From Cloeon dipterum (Eukaryota > Arthropoda > Insecta > Ephemeroptera > Baetidae), in assembly GCF_949628265.1 (NCBI RefSeq), contig NC_088788.1, forward strand, positions 31,792,335 through 31,856,334: a stretch of 64,000 nt of DNA, given 5' to 3'. This document shows, in pieces, positions 16,601 to 30,000 of this stretch. Position numbers and translations under genes: made by a program. The notes under the pieces are model-generated. The model saw nothing but the letters and a program-made list of their open reading frames with translations, was not told where the DNA came from and did no database searches. Positions within the stretch are counted from its first letter, which is position 1; the number at the start of each line of letters is the position of its first letter.

Positions 16601-19600
16601 ATCTTGATACTAAATTAAAAACAAAATCATTTATTGATCTACAATAATAGATAAAAAAACAACTGATGTTACGCTTGAATTATTTCTCCTTCCTTTCTAG
16701 AGGAAAATATAAATTATCTGACACATCTCGTTTCCCCGCAGATTGCATTAAAAGAAGCAATGGAATCAGATAATCAGAATTTAATAAAAACACCTCCTTT
16801 AGATTAACTGATTACAATTTAACCCATTCAAAAGGACAATATGTCCCCGAATAAAGACAATCTCCATGGGACTAACAGATCATCTAATATTATCCTTACA
16901 ACTTCTTGGTTATATACGTTGCAAATTAAAATCACTTTTCCGTCGGACTAAAAATTGCAAATAAAAAATGTAATTCAGTAAATAAATTTTGGGACTCGGA
17001 TTGGCAAATTTAGTGAGCTCATACAGTTTCTGTTTCTCTATCGTAATCAATTATTTTGATTATAGTGTTCTTAAGCTTTGCAGCATTTTTGATAATGCTG
17101 GTTGCCATGGCGATCCTACCAAAATAAAGAATTATCAGCAGCGAGGGCAGGGCCAAAATGCAACATCGGAAACTGTGTGTGTTCGTGCGGTGAAATGAGC
17201 TATTGATTGGGGTCGAAGCTGTCGATTTGTGTGCAGTTTTCGCATTATTTGTGGTTGACACACTCTTCACACTCAAGTAGACCAAATCAAAATCAATCAA
17301 GCACGTAAAGTTGAATCGTAAAAAAACATATATACGATCGTGTGCGTGGGTGAACACGTTGTTTGAAACAGCAGCTGCTTGGAATTTGATATCCCACCAG
17401 GTAAAAATATTCCCGAGTCACGCGTCCGCAAGACACGATGATGAAGCTCCATTTTCAAACTCTTTATACGGCTTCTCCGCTTTTTGCCAGTACGCGCCGG
17501 CGGTGGATCGACTATCTATATAAGACGGCACTCATTCGACCTTGCTAATTTTTGAAAAAACTGACGCGATATTCCAGACGATTCTATTTATTGAGCTTTG
17601 CAGGAAAGGATCTACTCGTGTGCACTTTGTTTTATTTGACCATTCTACCAAGATAAGCGCGCAAAGTTAAACATCCAGGCATGAGGATGGAATTTATTGT
17701 TATTTCGGACCAGATATATGTATAATATGCTAATAGTGTTTGAACAGGTGGCTTTATGTTATTTTTTTTTTAAAATTTACGTTTATAATAAAGTGGCAAG
17801 TATTTTTCGGTCATCCCTATTAACTTTTATAATTTGGACAAAATTAAAATACCAAAAACAGTGCTTTGTTCTAAATCGGAATTGATTTAGGACGAGTTTA
17901 CTATGAGTGCAACAAAGTGTTTACCGTGAATCACGTGCGTCTTGAGATATTATCTTCCATGGTCTATTTATAGCATCAAATAATAATAATTGCGTTTCTG
18001 CAGCTTGCAAGCAAAAAGTAAAAAAGACCTGGAGGCATGATGCAATGCAACCACACGTTTGCCGCGCAGCAAAATACAGTAATTGCACATGACTGATTGA
18101 GAGCCTCACAATAATATATAATAATTGCAAGCAGCAAACACACCTAAAAAATAAAACTGCCGGCTATCTCGTTTGTTCCTACACTCATTGCAGCCAACCA
18201 TTATCTTGCGCGTTAACACCCTGAAAATTTACGATTTCATATTTCTCGGAACTATAACTCAAATAAAATCGCAACGATTTACAATTTATTTAACCCCTTA
18301 CAAAAAAAGAGCGAAAGGGCGGATCTGATGAAGCCGAGGGAAGTGTGGTGGTAGGCGTCTCTATTTTCTGCTCTGTCACGACACGACAGACAAAACGTGT
18401 GGAAGACTTCGCTGATCGCCGGCACTGGCTATGGCGAATTCAACGGCGTGAATGCAGCTGCCAGCGAGCATTTCAAGCGAGCGATAATCACTTTTCGTCG
18501 GACAACAAGCTCGCCTTCCAAGGAGAAAATGCGAATGCCGACAGTGACCTTGGCGCTGCGGTGAGTCACGTCTGGACAGACTTGCTCTCGCCGAGTCGCC
18601 GGTATTACTCTCTGGCTGACCAGAGATCTGGATCAATTCTTCAATTGCACAGCGATTTTAATTAGTTCAAATAATTTATAAATTAATATTTTAATTCCAA
18701 ACTAAATGAAGCAGTTTATTTGCGCTACTCGAGATTTTTTCTAAATTTATAGCATAAAGGCTCCTTGTCTTTTTGTGATGCCAGTTTCAAGAGCATAATG
18801 ATTACATACACAATTCTTATCAACGTTTCCTTTCCTGGTTATGATTAATCTTTATCTTTAATCTTTTTACAATCTATCAATTCTAAAAATTAATAATTAT
18901 GATAAATTTGTAAAAAACTTATTGAATCAAACGCGTTGATTGACCAGCATTTCTTTAAAGGATTCCAAAATGGCAAAACTCTACAAAAAATTATTACCAA
19001 AGCTTTGTCATTAAGCTGCACCAGGGGAGTGGATGGCATAAATATCAATTTTGGAAAACTTCATCAACATTAAAATGAATTTAATAAAAATCTACACTAC
19101 TTGTTTAATTTGTCCTTTCCTTAAACTCATTCAACCCATTGGCTGTGTAAAATATCATGAGAACGAACAGATTTATGATTATTAAATTTAATTAATATTT
19201 AGCGAGTTCAACACGTACAATCAGCGAAAATAAGATCATTTCGGTCTGCCTTTTTAAAAGTAAAATAAAATAAACTTGTACGAAAAAGGCGTGCTTGGCA
19301 TTCAATAATCATTTTGGGCAAAATAAAGGTGCGGGAAAATAAATTGCAAATAAAGCTGTTTTGTGGAGAGAGTCCAATAATAGCTAAACCTGTTTAGTTT
19401 AAATTTAAAACCAAATCTGATCGATGAATCAGTGCGTCAAGAAAGCTTATCGGTCTTGGAATAATGAAAACACAGCATCAATTGATCAAGATATATTGTG
19501 CGTTTAGGAGTGCTACAATATTTAGTGATAACAATATTATTCATTGCGTTACAGCGAAAACAAAATATGTTTCATTGACATTTTTAAAGCTTTTCTGAAG

Positions 19601-22600
19601 ATTTACCAAATAACGCCGCCAAGAATTACTGAAATGTTATTATAAAAAGCATTATTACTATAAAGTTAGAAAGAGGATGTTGACGGTGTGGTTTTTAGAT
19701 AGCATAGTAATATCGTGAATCCTCATTTATATTTCCGTTTACGAAACTGGACTATCAACATTATTTTCTTTGGCAACGCGAGAAAAATATCTGTTTTTTT
19801 CCCCTCTACGCTGAGAGGAAATTTGTGGCGACCGTCGGTTGCGGTTTAATTGCGCTTGTAGTTCGTTCGCAAGTTATAGATGAACTCTGCAGGTGGCTCT
19901 GGCTTGTTATAGCACCACTTTGTTCGCCAGCCGCTAGACACCAACAGTGGCTCCCCGTCAAAGTGAGAAGTGAAACGTTAAAACAATTCGAACAAAATGC
20001 ATTCCTTGAAATTAAAAAAGCGTTGATACTTTTTCATTGTTTAATTTACCTGAGCAGTGTTTAAATTGTGAAATTTTTAATATCATACATCATACCAAAT
20101 AATGATTTTTTGGAATGTTGCCTAATTAAAAAATGATAATTTTAATATAGCACTCTGAATTTTTATTTTGAAAAATAAATTTATTCAACATTGAAGACAA
20201 TAATATGTATAATAGGAATGCAATCAAGGAAATATAAAAAACCCTTCACAAACTAACCAAAATAACTACAATAAACAATTTACGAACAATATATCCTATA
20301 TCCAACTACTCTTGAAACGTTGAGCCCCAATATCACCATCGCAATCAGATAGTTACTAAAAGAGCTCAGCAAACTCAAGGGCCACTTACCGTCTTAGGAA
20401 GCCTTTGAGACGATTACCCATCTTGTGTCCCAGCAAACAAAATCTTGCTGGCAATGCCAATAAAAAAGTCAAATCTTGACTGAACTCTTGAGTCTTCTTA
20501 AAGAAAATGTTATACATACGCAGTGGAGAACAAATAAAAGTTAAGTTAATTAAATTATGCTACACAGCAAGGTTTTTTAATCAAAACTGTAAGCAATCGG
20601 GGTTCACTTTTTTCTTTGTTCTTACCATATAAAAAGTAGTCATCCTCTTAAAAGATCCTTGATTTGGAGTATAGTCGGAGCTATGCAACCTGCGAAGTCC
20701 AGTTGCGGCGCGTGATGCGTCTCTGCCCCTTGCCACACATGAGAATCGCAATTTGCTTTTAGTGCCACAGTGACTGACTCTGCTATTGTGTCTGGACGGT
20801 TTGAGTGCTGGAACCACTCTAGATTGGCGACAATTTTCATTTGTTGACCTTGTCCTTTTACCTTTCTTTCATGCTCACTGACCTTGATGCGCTCCTTTGC
20901 AACTCATTTTTTTCATTCTCTCATTCTCCACTGATGCGCTTGACTTTGACTTTCACATCCGCTTCACTTTTAGACTAGTTATTGCATGGTGCAATGAAAA
21001 TGCCACCGCTATCGTTGCAGCAAACTGATGACTTTTATTTTCATACACAAAGATGAAAGTGAAACTGTTACACAAACAAATTTGCTCTTTGACATATTGA
21101 TAACAACTGCTTTGAAATAAGTTTTCAAACTCATTTAGGAGAGGATGAAGAATTTTTTCTCTAACGCACAATTCCGCATCCAGATGGTTACAAAAATCGT
21201 ATGCAGGAGTATAGAAATGTAAAATTAAAAATATCAGCACACAAATAGGTATGAATAAATAATAGAGTCTCGTAACGCGCAGATATTTTAAACATCAAAT
21301 CACGTTCAGAACAAATAGTCTATTTCTTGTGTTTTTATTTAACATCCAATTTCGGGATTCACAACAACATTAATAATTATTCATAATAATTACCAGCTTT
21401 TTTCATTACCACGCATCAAAATTTCGAAAGCGTTATTTAAGATTGTGCACTTCCCTCAGTTGGGTAATATGCGAGTTTTTCTGTTTTCATTTAATTGATT
21501 AAAACCGTTAAAATATTTTTATAATTTTTAAAATGCCCTTGTTATATTTTGGATCGCTCCCGTAAAAATATGCCCACCTGCCATAAGGAGTGTTGTACTG
21601 AACTTATTTTCCAAATACATTTTTTTCCAGAACAATGTTCTGTAGTGTTAAAAATCATTTTTATGAAACAGATGTTTAAATTCTTGGCTGATAATTTTAA
21701 GATCAACAACGTTTTGCACATATAGTGCTCAAAATTCGTTTAATAATTATTTTTATCATCATTTCACCGGGGAATAGATCAAATGAGTGTATGCATATTA
21801 TATAATTTTTTTCTCTCGCATGTTCAAAATACAATGTTTGCCTTTAATTACTCATTCCCATATCCGATTAAAGTTTTCCATGATAATTTTTAATGATATA
21901 TATATTCATTAGCAGGTTTTATATTTCTGGATATCTGTTTTAGCAAAATAATTCATGTCAAGCATCACATTCGTTATCATCAATTTCGTGAGCGACTCGC
22001 ACTCATCTCTTTTAAATAGGTTTGTGCTTTATCTCACTTCTTGTACGAAAATCGCTTTTTATTTGTGCACTCGTTGTTTAAAACTTTTGTGGCATCGCCA
22101 TTTCAACAGCTTCAATAGAATATTCTCTGAGACGTCGACACATTCTTGGATAACAGCATCCACACAGAATAAATTAATGAAACTGGATTAGATATGTCAT
22201 ATTTAAATATGATGTTCACCCAACTAACTATTATCTTTCGTGTATAAGCTCTTGGAGTTGAAAATTGCTCTTGCTGTTTTATAGACATTTCCGTCGCTCC
22301 AAAAAGATGCATTTCAACCAAATGACTTTTTTTCTGGCGTGGCTATGTTGCGATAATCACTATTATATTTTTGGCTAACCTTGACACAGAGATGCTTGCT
22401 CTTGCGGCTTTTTTTCCAAAACATCGATTTTTATTCTTAAGGTGAACACTTCATAACTGTTGTATGTGGTTATTCATGAGTGCGTGAATTGAAAACCGAC
22501 GAGGACAAAAATCGACATGACTTGTAGTTGATCAATTTATTTAGCAAATTTTCGTGGCATTTCATGAGCGCGATTTCTATGGTCTGCCTTCTTGGACCAT

Positions 22601-23605
22601 TTATTTTTCGATTCTCCTGCACGCTTTACGTATGCCATTCCAAACTTCAAATATTGTCTGGTCCCTCGTTTCAAGTAGTAGTCGTTCAAATTTAATACCT
22701 CGCTATCGACTTCCAAAAGTTTTCTTTTTATTTTAACAACCAATCTATTATTTCTCAACCTCTTTCGCGCAGGAGAGAAATTCCAATCAATTTTTTCTTT
22801 ACCTTAGCATAACTCTCTAAATTTTTAAGAAGATAAATTACGATTCCAGCAAATCTGCATTTGGTGTAATGGGCTCAGTGTGGATTTCTGCAAATGTCGG
22901 ACAGAATTCGAGATTTTAAGTCGCTGTTGATACTGACATAAAGCCTCGATTCAGATCAATAATTCAATTGCTTGAAAATTAAGAGAGTCGACTTCCATCG
23001 TGGTCCTAGAATCTCCCTATCAATTATTATGCAATTATGACGGTGTGGTACTTATTATTTACGCCATACTCAAACATCAAATTCGATTCACTTGGGTTTG
23101 TGTAGTAAATTATTACTTTGGTCTCGGGTCCACCAGGGGACTAAACACGTTGATATCTGCATGGTGTCTAAAGTGTAAGTGGCTATCATAGACGTCTCTG
23201 TGTAGATGTATTGCAGCTGTACTGTGATGTTTATCGATTTGTTACCCTGTTAATTAGGTTACACCGTGGTATTACACTGATGGGTAATAACAATTATTCT
23301 CGCCGCGCGCGCTACATCTCGCTCGATCGTGCATAGCTGCGCACTGAATTAGTGTGCCTCGTTGGATTGCGCTGTTTCGGCTTCTATAACAAGGAGTAAA
23401 TATTCGCGACGGCATGATTTGAAATTTCTCGAAAGTGCGATCGTTGTCACGATCTCTCCAATTTTTTTTATCGTCTCTCCAGCATTCAAAAATGGGCTGA
23501 TTTTCGTGGAAGAGTGGCTCCGATTGACGACCAACTTTATCGTGTTATAAAAAGTGGAAAAGGAAGCAGCATATATCAAACTTTTCTGGGCAGGCCTTCC
23601 CAGTA
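13642..23605. other. 10-kb region without a supported gene
   Basis: AT-rich sequence with many short ORFs, none with family resemblance or a convincing splice partner. The GST promoter and first untranslated exon must lie in its left part. CpG-rich patches occur near 14780-15060, 15700-15960, 18300-18600, 20680-20780 and 23280-23350. A TATATAAG box on the plus strand lies at 17517-17524. I see no tRNA and no transposon ends. Confidence 0.6.
14770..14940 (-). CDS. possible small ORF, 56 codons, unrecognised
   Basis: An ATG at 14940-14938 opens a 56-codon frame to TAA at 14772-14770 in a CpG-rich patch within AT-rich surroundings. The product is Gly/Ser/Ala/Arg-rich with a FRRGKGP stretch. A donor-like GTGAGAG falls inside the frame, so this could instead be an untranslated first exon of the GST gene. 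I know no relative. Confidence 0.2.
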   Translation of the reverse strand: MHRVGAPPLAVSAFSRGGFGGVGAHSYFRRGKGPLSAQYVAAILSESISSIPASSD

Positions 23606-23611
23606 TTTATT
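23606..23611 (-). terminator. candidate poly(A) signal of the SIFamide receptor gene
   Basis: TTTATT reads AATAAA on the minus strand, 398 nt past the receptor stop codon at 24009. Confidence 0.5.
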
Positions 23612-24008
23612 GGCAAGGGAATTTAATTAGTTTCGCTGCTTGAGGCTTCTTTGATGTGGATTTTATGTTAAAAGTTGTTGGGGGACGTAATGGAAAATCA
23701 ATACTTGAAACCGTATGCAGGTAGAAAATTATTGAAACGGTGAGCATATATTGAATATATTCTTGAGCAACAAACACACTCTATTGACCGCCTCCGGAGC
23801 AATAAAATAGCGCCTCCAATCACCGCCACCCTTCCTGGGCCACAGCCACAAAATCCCACCAGCTGGAACGCAACAAGAACGTGACCAAACTGGCACCCTG
23901 GCCAAACGGAGGCACTGGCGCCCTTCGCAACGACTCCGGAGAGAAAATCATCCCTCTCCGCTACAACATTGTACCAATTTGAAGAACCGAGCCGGTCCTG
24001 CCGACGGC

Positions 24009-27000
24009 TTAAACGCCGCTATGGTTGCAGATGTAGGCCACCGAGGAGGTGGTGGACGAGGCCGAGTCCTGCCTCACGGGGGGCGTCCTCGGGATCAGGC
24101 TCGACGTGGCCGAGTCCTGTCTTTTCGGCGGGCTGCGCGAGATGAAGTCCTTGCGCAGTGTCGTTTGGTTGAACGAGAACGGGTCCTTGGTGCGCTGGAT
24201 CGAGCTGTGGCGGAAGTCTTTCCGCAGCGAGTCCTGCATCTGGCCTTGCCTGGTCGACGACTGGCACAGCGTCTTGCGGGTGCTGTTCGAGTTGTAGCTG
24301 GCGGTGAAGGTCGAGTCGTAACGCAGGTTGCCGCAGCACGAGCGGCTTTGGATGATGGCCACGAAGCCGCGACGGTACTTCTTGTTGAAGAAGGCGTACA
24401 GAACCGGGTTGATGCACGAGTTGGATGCGCCCAACCATTGCGCGATCGGAGTTGCAATGGGCAGCACCTGCGGAATTCACAATTTTGTACATGAAGTGGT
24501 TTCAAAATTACAGTTGCTGCAAAAAAGATGTGTTTTTCCACAGAAAATTGGAATTCGATTCCTGAGCAATGACGATTGCCAACAACGTTCAAATGAAAAT
24601 TTATATTTCTTTTCAGGAAAGGAATTAAATTAAAACTTGATAATTTTCCCCATGAGTTGCAGCAAAAATCGATACATTTCGAGAGTGAGGGTTGGGAAAT
24701 GATTGACGGCTTTTTCTGTCCTAAAAATTTAATTAAAGGCCACCAAATAATACATAATTCACTCTTTTTATTTTATTAATTTTGTATGACGCTTAAAAAA
24801 CGCCTAAAACTGTATCAACTGACTAAAATCTGGCAGTTACAATTAAAATCGCCGCTAAAAATATTACAATTAAACATTAATTCACAAAGTCACTGTCAAT
24901 GCGTGCTCTAATTTTACAATTTCAACGTTTAAAATTTAATTAAATGTCGTTGAAAAACTTAAATAGACTTTTAATGCCGAGTTTTACCTAATTTGGTTTT
25001 TATTTACAATTTTTAGTGTCTGCCTTGGTCGGGTTTGATTAGAACATTTAAAAGCAAAAGTTTAAAAAATTATCAACTTAATAGCGAATATAATGATCAC
25101 GAGGAGCTATGAATGTGGTCAGTTGACGACCAATGAAAAGCTTTGAAATACATAATTGACTTTAAAAAAAGAGACTATGCAACTACATAAATAAAACATA
25201 AAAAGCAAAAACCTGTAAAAATGATCAATCCCAAGAATAAGCAAAACATTTTCGGGGATATGTAGATTAATTAAAATGTAACTCACGTCTTCCTCCCAGC
25301 CAGTAATATCTCCTCCCAGCTTGATCCTGGCGAAAATGACGTAGAGCGGCAACCATGAGAGCACGAATAGCACGACGACAGCCACCAGCATCTTGACCAC
25401 CTTGAACTTTGACCTCTGCTGCATCCGTTCAACCTGTCCGTCCTTGGTGTCGGTGGGAATGCTGCGGCGAGACACGCGGATCCAGATGAGAATGTAGCAG
25501 ATCGAGATGAGGATGGTGGGCACGACGTAGCACAGCAGCAGGTTGGCCAGCAAGAAGTAAAGGTCGCCGTCCAGTCCGGGAGGCCAAACCTCAAGACAGA
25601 TTTGAACGTCGGGCTGTTCTTTGAACACGGTGACCAGGTCGAAGAAGAGCGCCCACGGAATGGTGGTGGTCAGGGCAACCAGCCAAATCACCATGATCAT
25701 GAGGCGTGCCCGACGCTTTGTGATCTGGCATTTGAGTGGGTACCAGATTGCGAGGAATCTGGAAAAATAACACGAAAATTGTGAACTGGTCGCTACATAA
25801 ATAAGGAGGATAAAAATAAGATGTGTGTAATGAGGAGCGTACCCTCTTCAAATTACTCACTGTGCATGCATGAAAGTAGAAGCCCGTGAAACGCTCGACC
25901 GCCCTTACTCCGCGTAATTGCGGAGACACATAATAATTAGCGGCACAACTACTCTGCTAAAAATGTGTGCCAAGGCCGTTTTGCGTTTTTCCGTACTCGT
26001 ACATTCATTGTTAATCCACGTAACAGGTTCTCAACGAATAGAGATGCGTGTTCATCTGCTATTGAAATCTAAGCTCTAGAGTGGGCTTCTGCTGCTCAAT
26101 TAACAAGCGCATTTCTATACGGACTTGACGCTAGCCAGTGCTCTCGTGGCAATTAATTCATTCGTTATTTGCAACGCTGCACTACTCGCTCTCTTCCAGA
26201 GTATATTAATCCTGCATGTGCACATATCCTCTGTGAAGCAGAGTTAATTACGAGCATTGCACATCCTTGGCTAGGTGTACGCATAAATTTAGCAAACGCA
26301 CCGCCCAGCTGATTTTCAACTTCGCAAATTTTAGCGGTATTTGCTTGGAATTATTATTATTGTTGTTATGCAGTGGAAGCTGCAACAATCATGAATCGGA
26401 CGAACAATCCAGCACACTGATTGCGATGGAGAAGTGGGAAGGTAATGCACGTACTTGTGATTCCTCTCGTTTGGAAATTGCACTGCGACAATTACCTCCG
26501 ATGCTAATTGCGCCTGCTTGGCGATTCGCTAATTACATATGCATTTCTCTTCAAAGAGCCGAGCAACTAATAGAGACTCTGTGCCAGCGGTGAAGACGCT
26601 CGCGGAGAAAGTTTTGTTCGCTCGAAAGCAACAAGCTCTGGGGAGACGGAGAGACGATAAAAGAAGTCGGTGAATAGTTGTGAATTTACGCAAAAATGAG
26701 AAATAAACTGTTTCTAACTTTACTCTACTCAGTCAGAAGACTCCAGCTTGCTTGCGTCTTTGATGTGTGGCAAAGGGAGTGATGCACGAGGAATTTAAAT
26801 AAGGTGCTTTGCAGAGTGATAAAATAGAGCCTAACTTTTCATGCATGTCTCTGTCTCTGCTGCATTCCTGGCAACGAGAATTCTCCTGCACGTCCACCAT
26901 GAAAAATGCAAGCGAGCTCTCCCTTGGGCTAATTCCGTTACTCTCGAGATTTAACACAAACTTGGAAGTTGAGTGGTATGCGGAAAGGAGCAACTAATTA

Positions 27001-30000
27001 AAAGAGATAAAATGCGCAAGCGAATTACCTGTCCAGGGAGACTGCGATGAGGCTGTAGACTGAGGCTGCCACAGACACGCCCTGGATGTAAGGAACAGTT
27101 TTGCACATCCACCAACCGAGCACCCAGGCTGAAACAGACAGAGCAAGTTTAAATATTTGATGGTTGGGCACGTGCGATAGTTTCCGATCAGATACATAGT
27201 TAAATCACAAGTTTGCAGATGGAGAGATAGGAACGCAATTCTTTCTTTGGTCACGTTCAAAGTTTGTCATAGAAATAAGAGAAGATATTAAAGAAATCCA
27301 GCTGACAAAGCCAGTTGCCCGCGGCCCGTTGTTAACGGCTTCATTCAGCTAACAGGTAAACTTTTACTGCCAGAGCAAAGTACTATACGAACGTGCGAGA
27401 GTCGTTTGAAACTTTTTATCCCGCAGAATGTTTAGCTCTTAATGTAATGACAGGTATTAGATGCACTTGGAGTTTCAATTAAAACTCGGCGAAGCATTGA
27501 AAATTTGTTGATGGTGCAAACGTGACTTTCGCCATTGCAAATAACGCACCCGTAATTTACATATATCCTGCTGCGCGCGCGGGATAACATCGCAATCAAT
27601 TAGCCAGAGAGTCGACGGAATGCAGTTATCAATCTGCAGTTTGCTGTCTGGCGTAGAATCGATAATCCGTTTCGCGTCGGTCGACGCTTTATGCAACCCG
27701 CGCAGCTGGTGAGGCGTGCAGGCTGTATAACTAATAAATTGAGGTCCGTCGCCGTGGGTACGCGGCTGGTTATTTCACGGGGCGCTGGGAAAAGATGATC
27801 TACGCCGGCTAAAATATGACCAACACCATCAACCCGTCGAATGCGGGTCAGCCCGGTGACCCAATTGAATTCATCTGCGAGAAATATGTGTCAAGCGGAA
27901 GAAATTCCTGCGCATCAATGTGTCGAGCAGCAGCTGGCCAAACAATCACAATTGCACCAGTGCAAAAACTCGGTCACCGGGCGAAATTTGATATCGACTT
28001 TCGGCGCGGCGGGAGAAAGTGTTCTTTCTTTATTGATTGTGGCTGCTATCAGCAGTGAGATATCTGCTTTTATGCTCTCCTTAATTGGTCGGAAAGCAGC
28101 GGCCCGAGTGCAGGCTCCGTTCACCATAATGCGCACAATAAAATCCGAAGAATAAAACGCGTTGCGGGCCAATTAGAGAGAACGAGAAACGAATTGGGGC
28201 GAGCGTGGCTCTTCGCGGCGGGCGCGTGGCCGCGGCTCGGACAGGAAGGGGTTGGATGATAAAGTGCACCTTCGTGTGGAAAGAATCGGCCTAGGTCAGG
28301 CGATGAATTTTTTATCACGCCGTATGCGAGCCTACGGCCTGACCCACATTTAGGTGCGCGCACTGCCGCTGTCGTCGTGCGTTTTCCTTTGCTTAAAACC
28401 ATTTCGAAATTGCTGAAGGAGTGTAACATCGCGGCGCAAACTTTCATTCCAATGGAGGAAAAGGGATTCTTTGTACGGATGCAACTTTTTCACTCGCATT
28501 TGCGACGAGTTTAGAAAAGCTTGGTTTTCCTGTTTTGCTGCTCGCGAAGGCTTTGCTCGAGTTTCTCTAGAATATTTCTGAGAAACTTTCCAATAAAATA
28601 CCCAATAGATCGATAAAGATAACACCGGATATCATTACTTTCTAAATGTGTCACACCCTTTCTGGAATGCAAATAGCTGACAAAAGTTGGTGGCTTTTAA
28701 TTGGAGTGAAAATTTGACGGTTGAAGTAATTATTTTGGCCACATAGTAGAATTCTACCAACAAAACAAAATCCATGTCACAGAATTAACTACAGAAGATT
28801 CTGAATCACCGGGGCCTTTCCTGAACACAATCAAAAATAACATCCTGCAACAACACTCCTTCTTACAAAATTCACAAGCCCAAAAAGTCAATCCTTCATT
28901 TGATTCCTTTTCAATGAGAGGAAATCTGCTTCTAATATAACGCGGAAACTCGAGAATCAACAAGATTTTATTGCCTCAGAAAAGTGCCGCGAAATATTTT
29001 CATTTTAAACAATTGAATTTTTAAATCATCCTAAATTTTTTGTTATGTCTATCACACTTATTGGCTTTGCAGCACAATTTTCAGGTTCTGCAGCTGTTTT
29101 AGTGCAAAGCATGCTTGCCAAAATACAGCCCATGTCGACGCGATTTTTACGCGTATTTTGAATATTGCATATTTCATTAGTACACTAGGCTGCACAACTT
29201 TCCGAACCGGGGGTGCTCATAAATGTTTCGGTAGGTCAGACCGGTGTTCGGTCGGCAGTGAATAATTTATAGTTGCAGGCCCGCAGTGCCATCGGCGTCA
29301 AAAAGCCCCAGCCCGGCCCGAATCGGCTTCAAAGGCTTTACACATGGCTCGGAATTCAGCTGCCTCTATGGATTTTTCATCATAACGAGGTTGCAGCAGT
29401 TAAGCATGCGGAAAACGGCGCACACGAAACGACTTCAGGTGGATTAAAGCGGAAGTGAGTATGTATCTGCCTGCTGCCGTCCGTCGCACCCTTGCTCACA
29501 CAGTGACCCAGATTCCGCAGCTCGCTCTCAAATATTTGCAGCTGTAAAGAGAGGGACTGCTGAAATGCGGAAGGCTGGTTCTGCCTCGGTCAATTTGAAC
29601 GGCAGTGCTCTCTCTCTGCCAGCCCATTCCCATGTGTCTTGAGCCCGAAACTGCTCCTATTTGCGGCTCCCCGCCACTGCGGGCTGCTGCGCGAAGTGCT
29701 CCCCCGAGTGCCCCTGCTTATTATACTTTGACCAACTGAGTTTGCAGGGGTTTTTTCTCTGCGCAAGTCGAAAAACATACGCCAGGAAGGCAGGAGGCAG
29801 AGATGATTTTAAAATATAATAATGTAAAGGATTGCTTTTAGTTGGTAAAGATTTTTACTTGGATTAGTCTTCCTCGTTTAAAAAAATTTGACAGTAGTTA
29901 CAGTAAATGCATTCTTAGCCTGATTCAATAAAATGACAACAGAGGTGTCCAATTAATAGATTTAATAGGATATTTCGGACAAAAATTCGACTTGTTAGTC

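Noticed and set aside
18345..18665. 106-codon plus-strand ORF
   Set aside because: Composition and content look random. It overlaps an 86-codon ORF on the other strand.
20581..21240. Minus-strand ORFs of 66-95 codons, one with a donor-like end
   Set aside because: Two overlap in different frames and none shows a domain. The longest begins at GTG rather than ATG.
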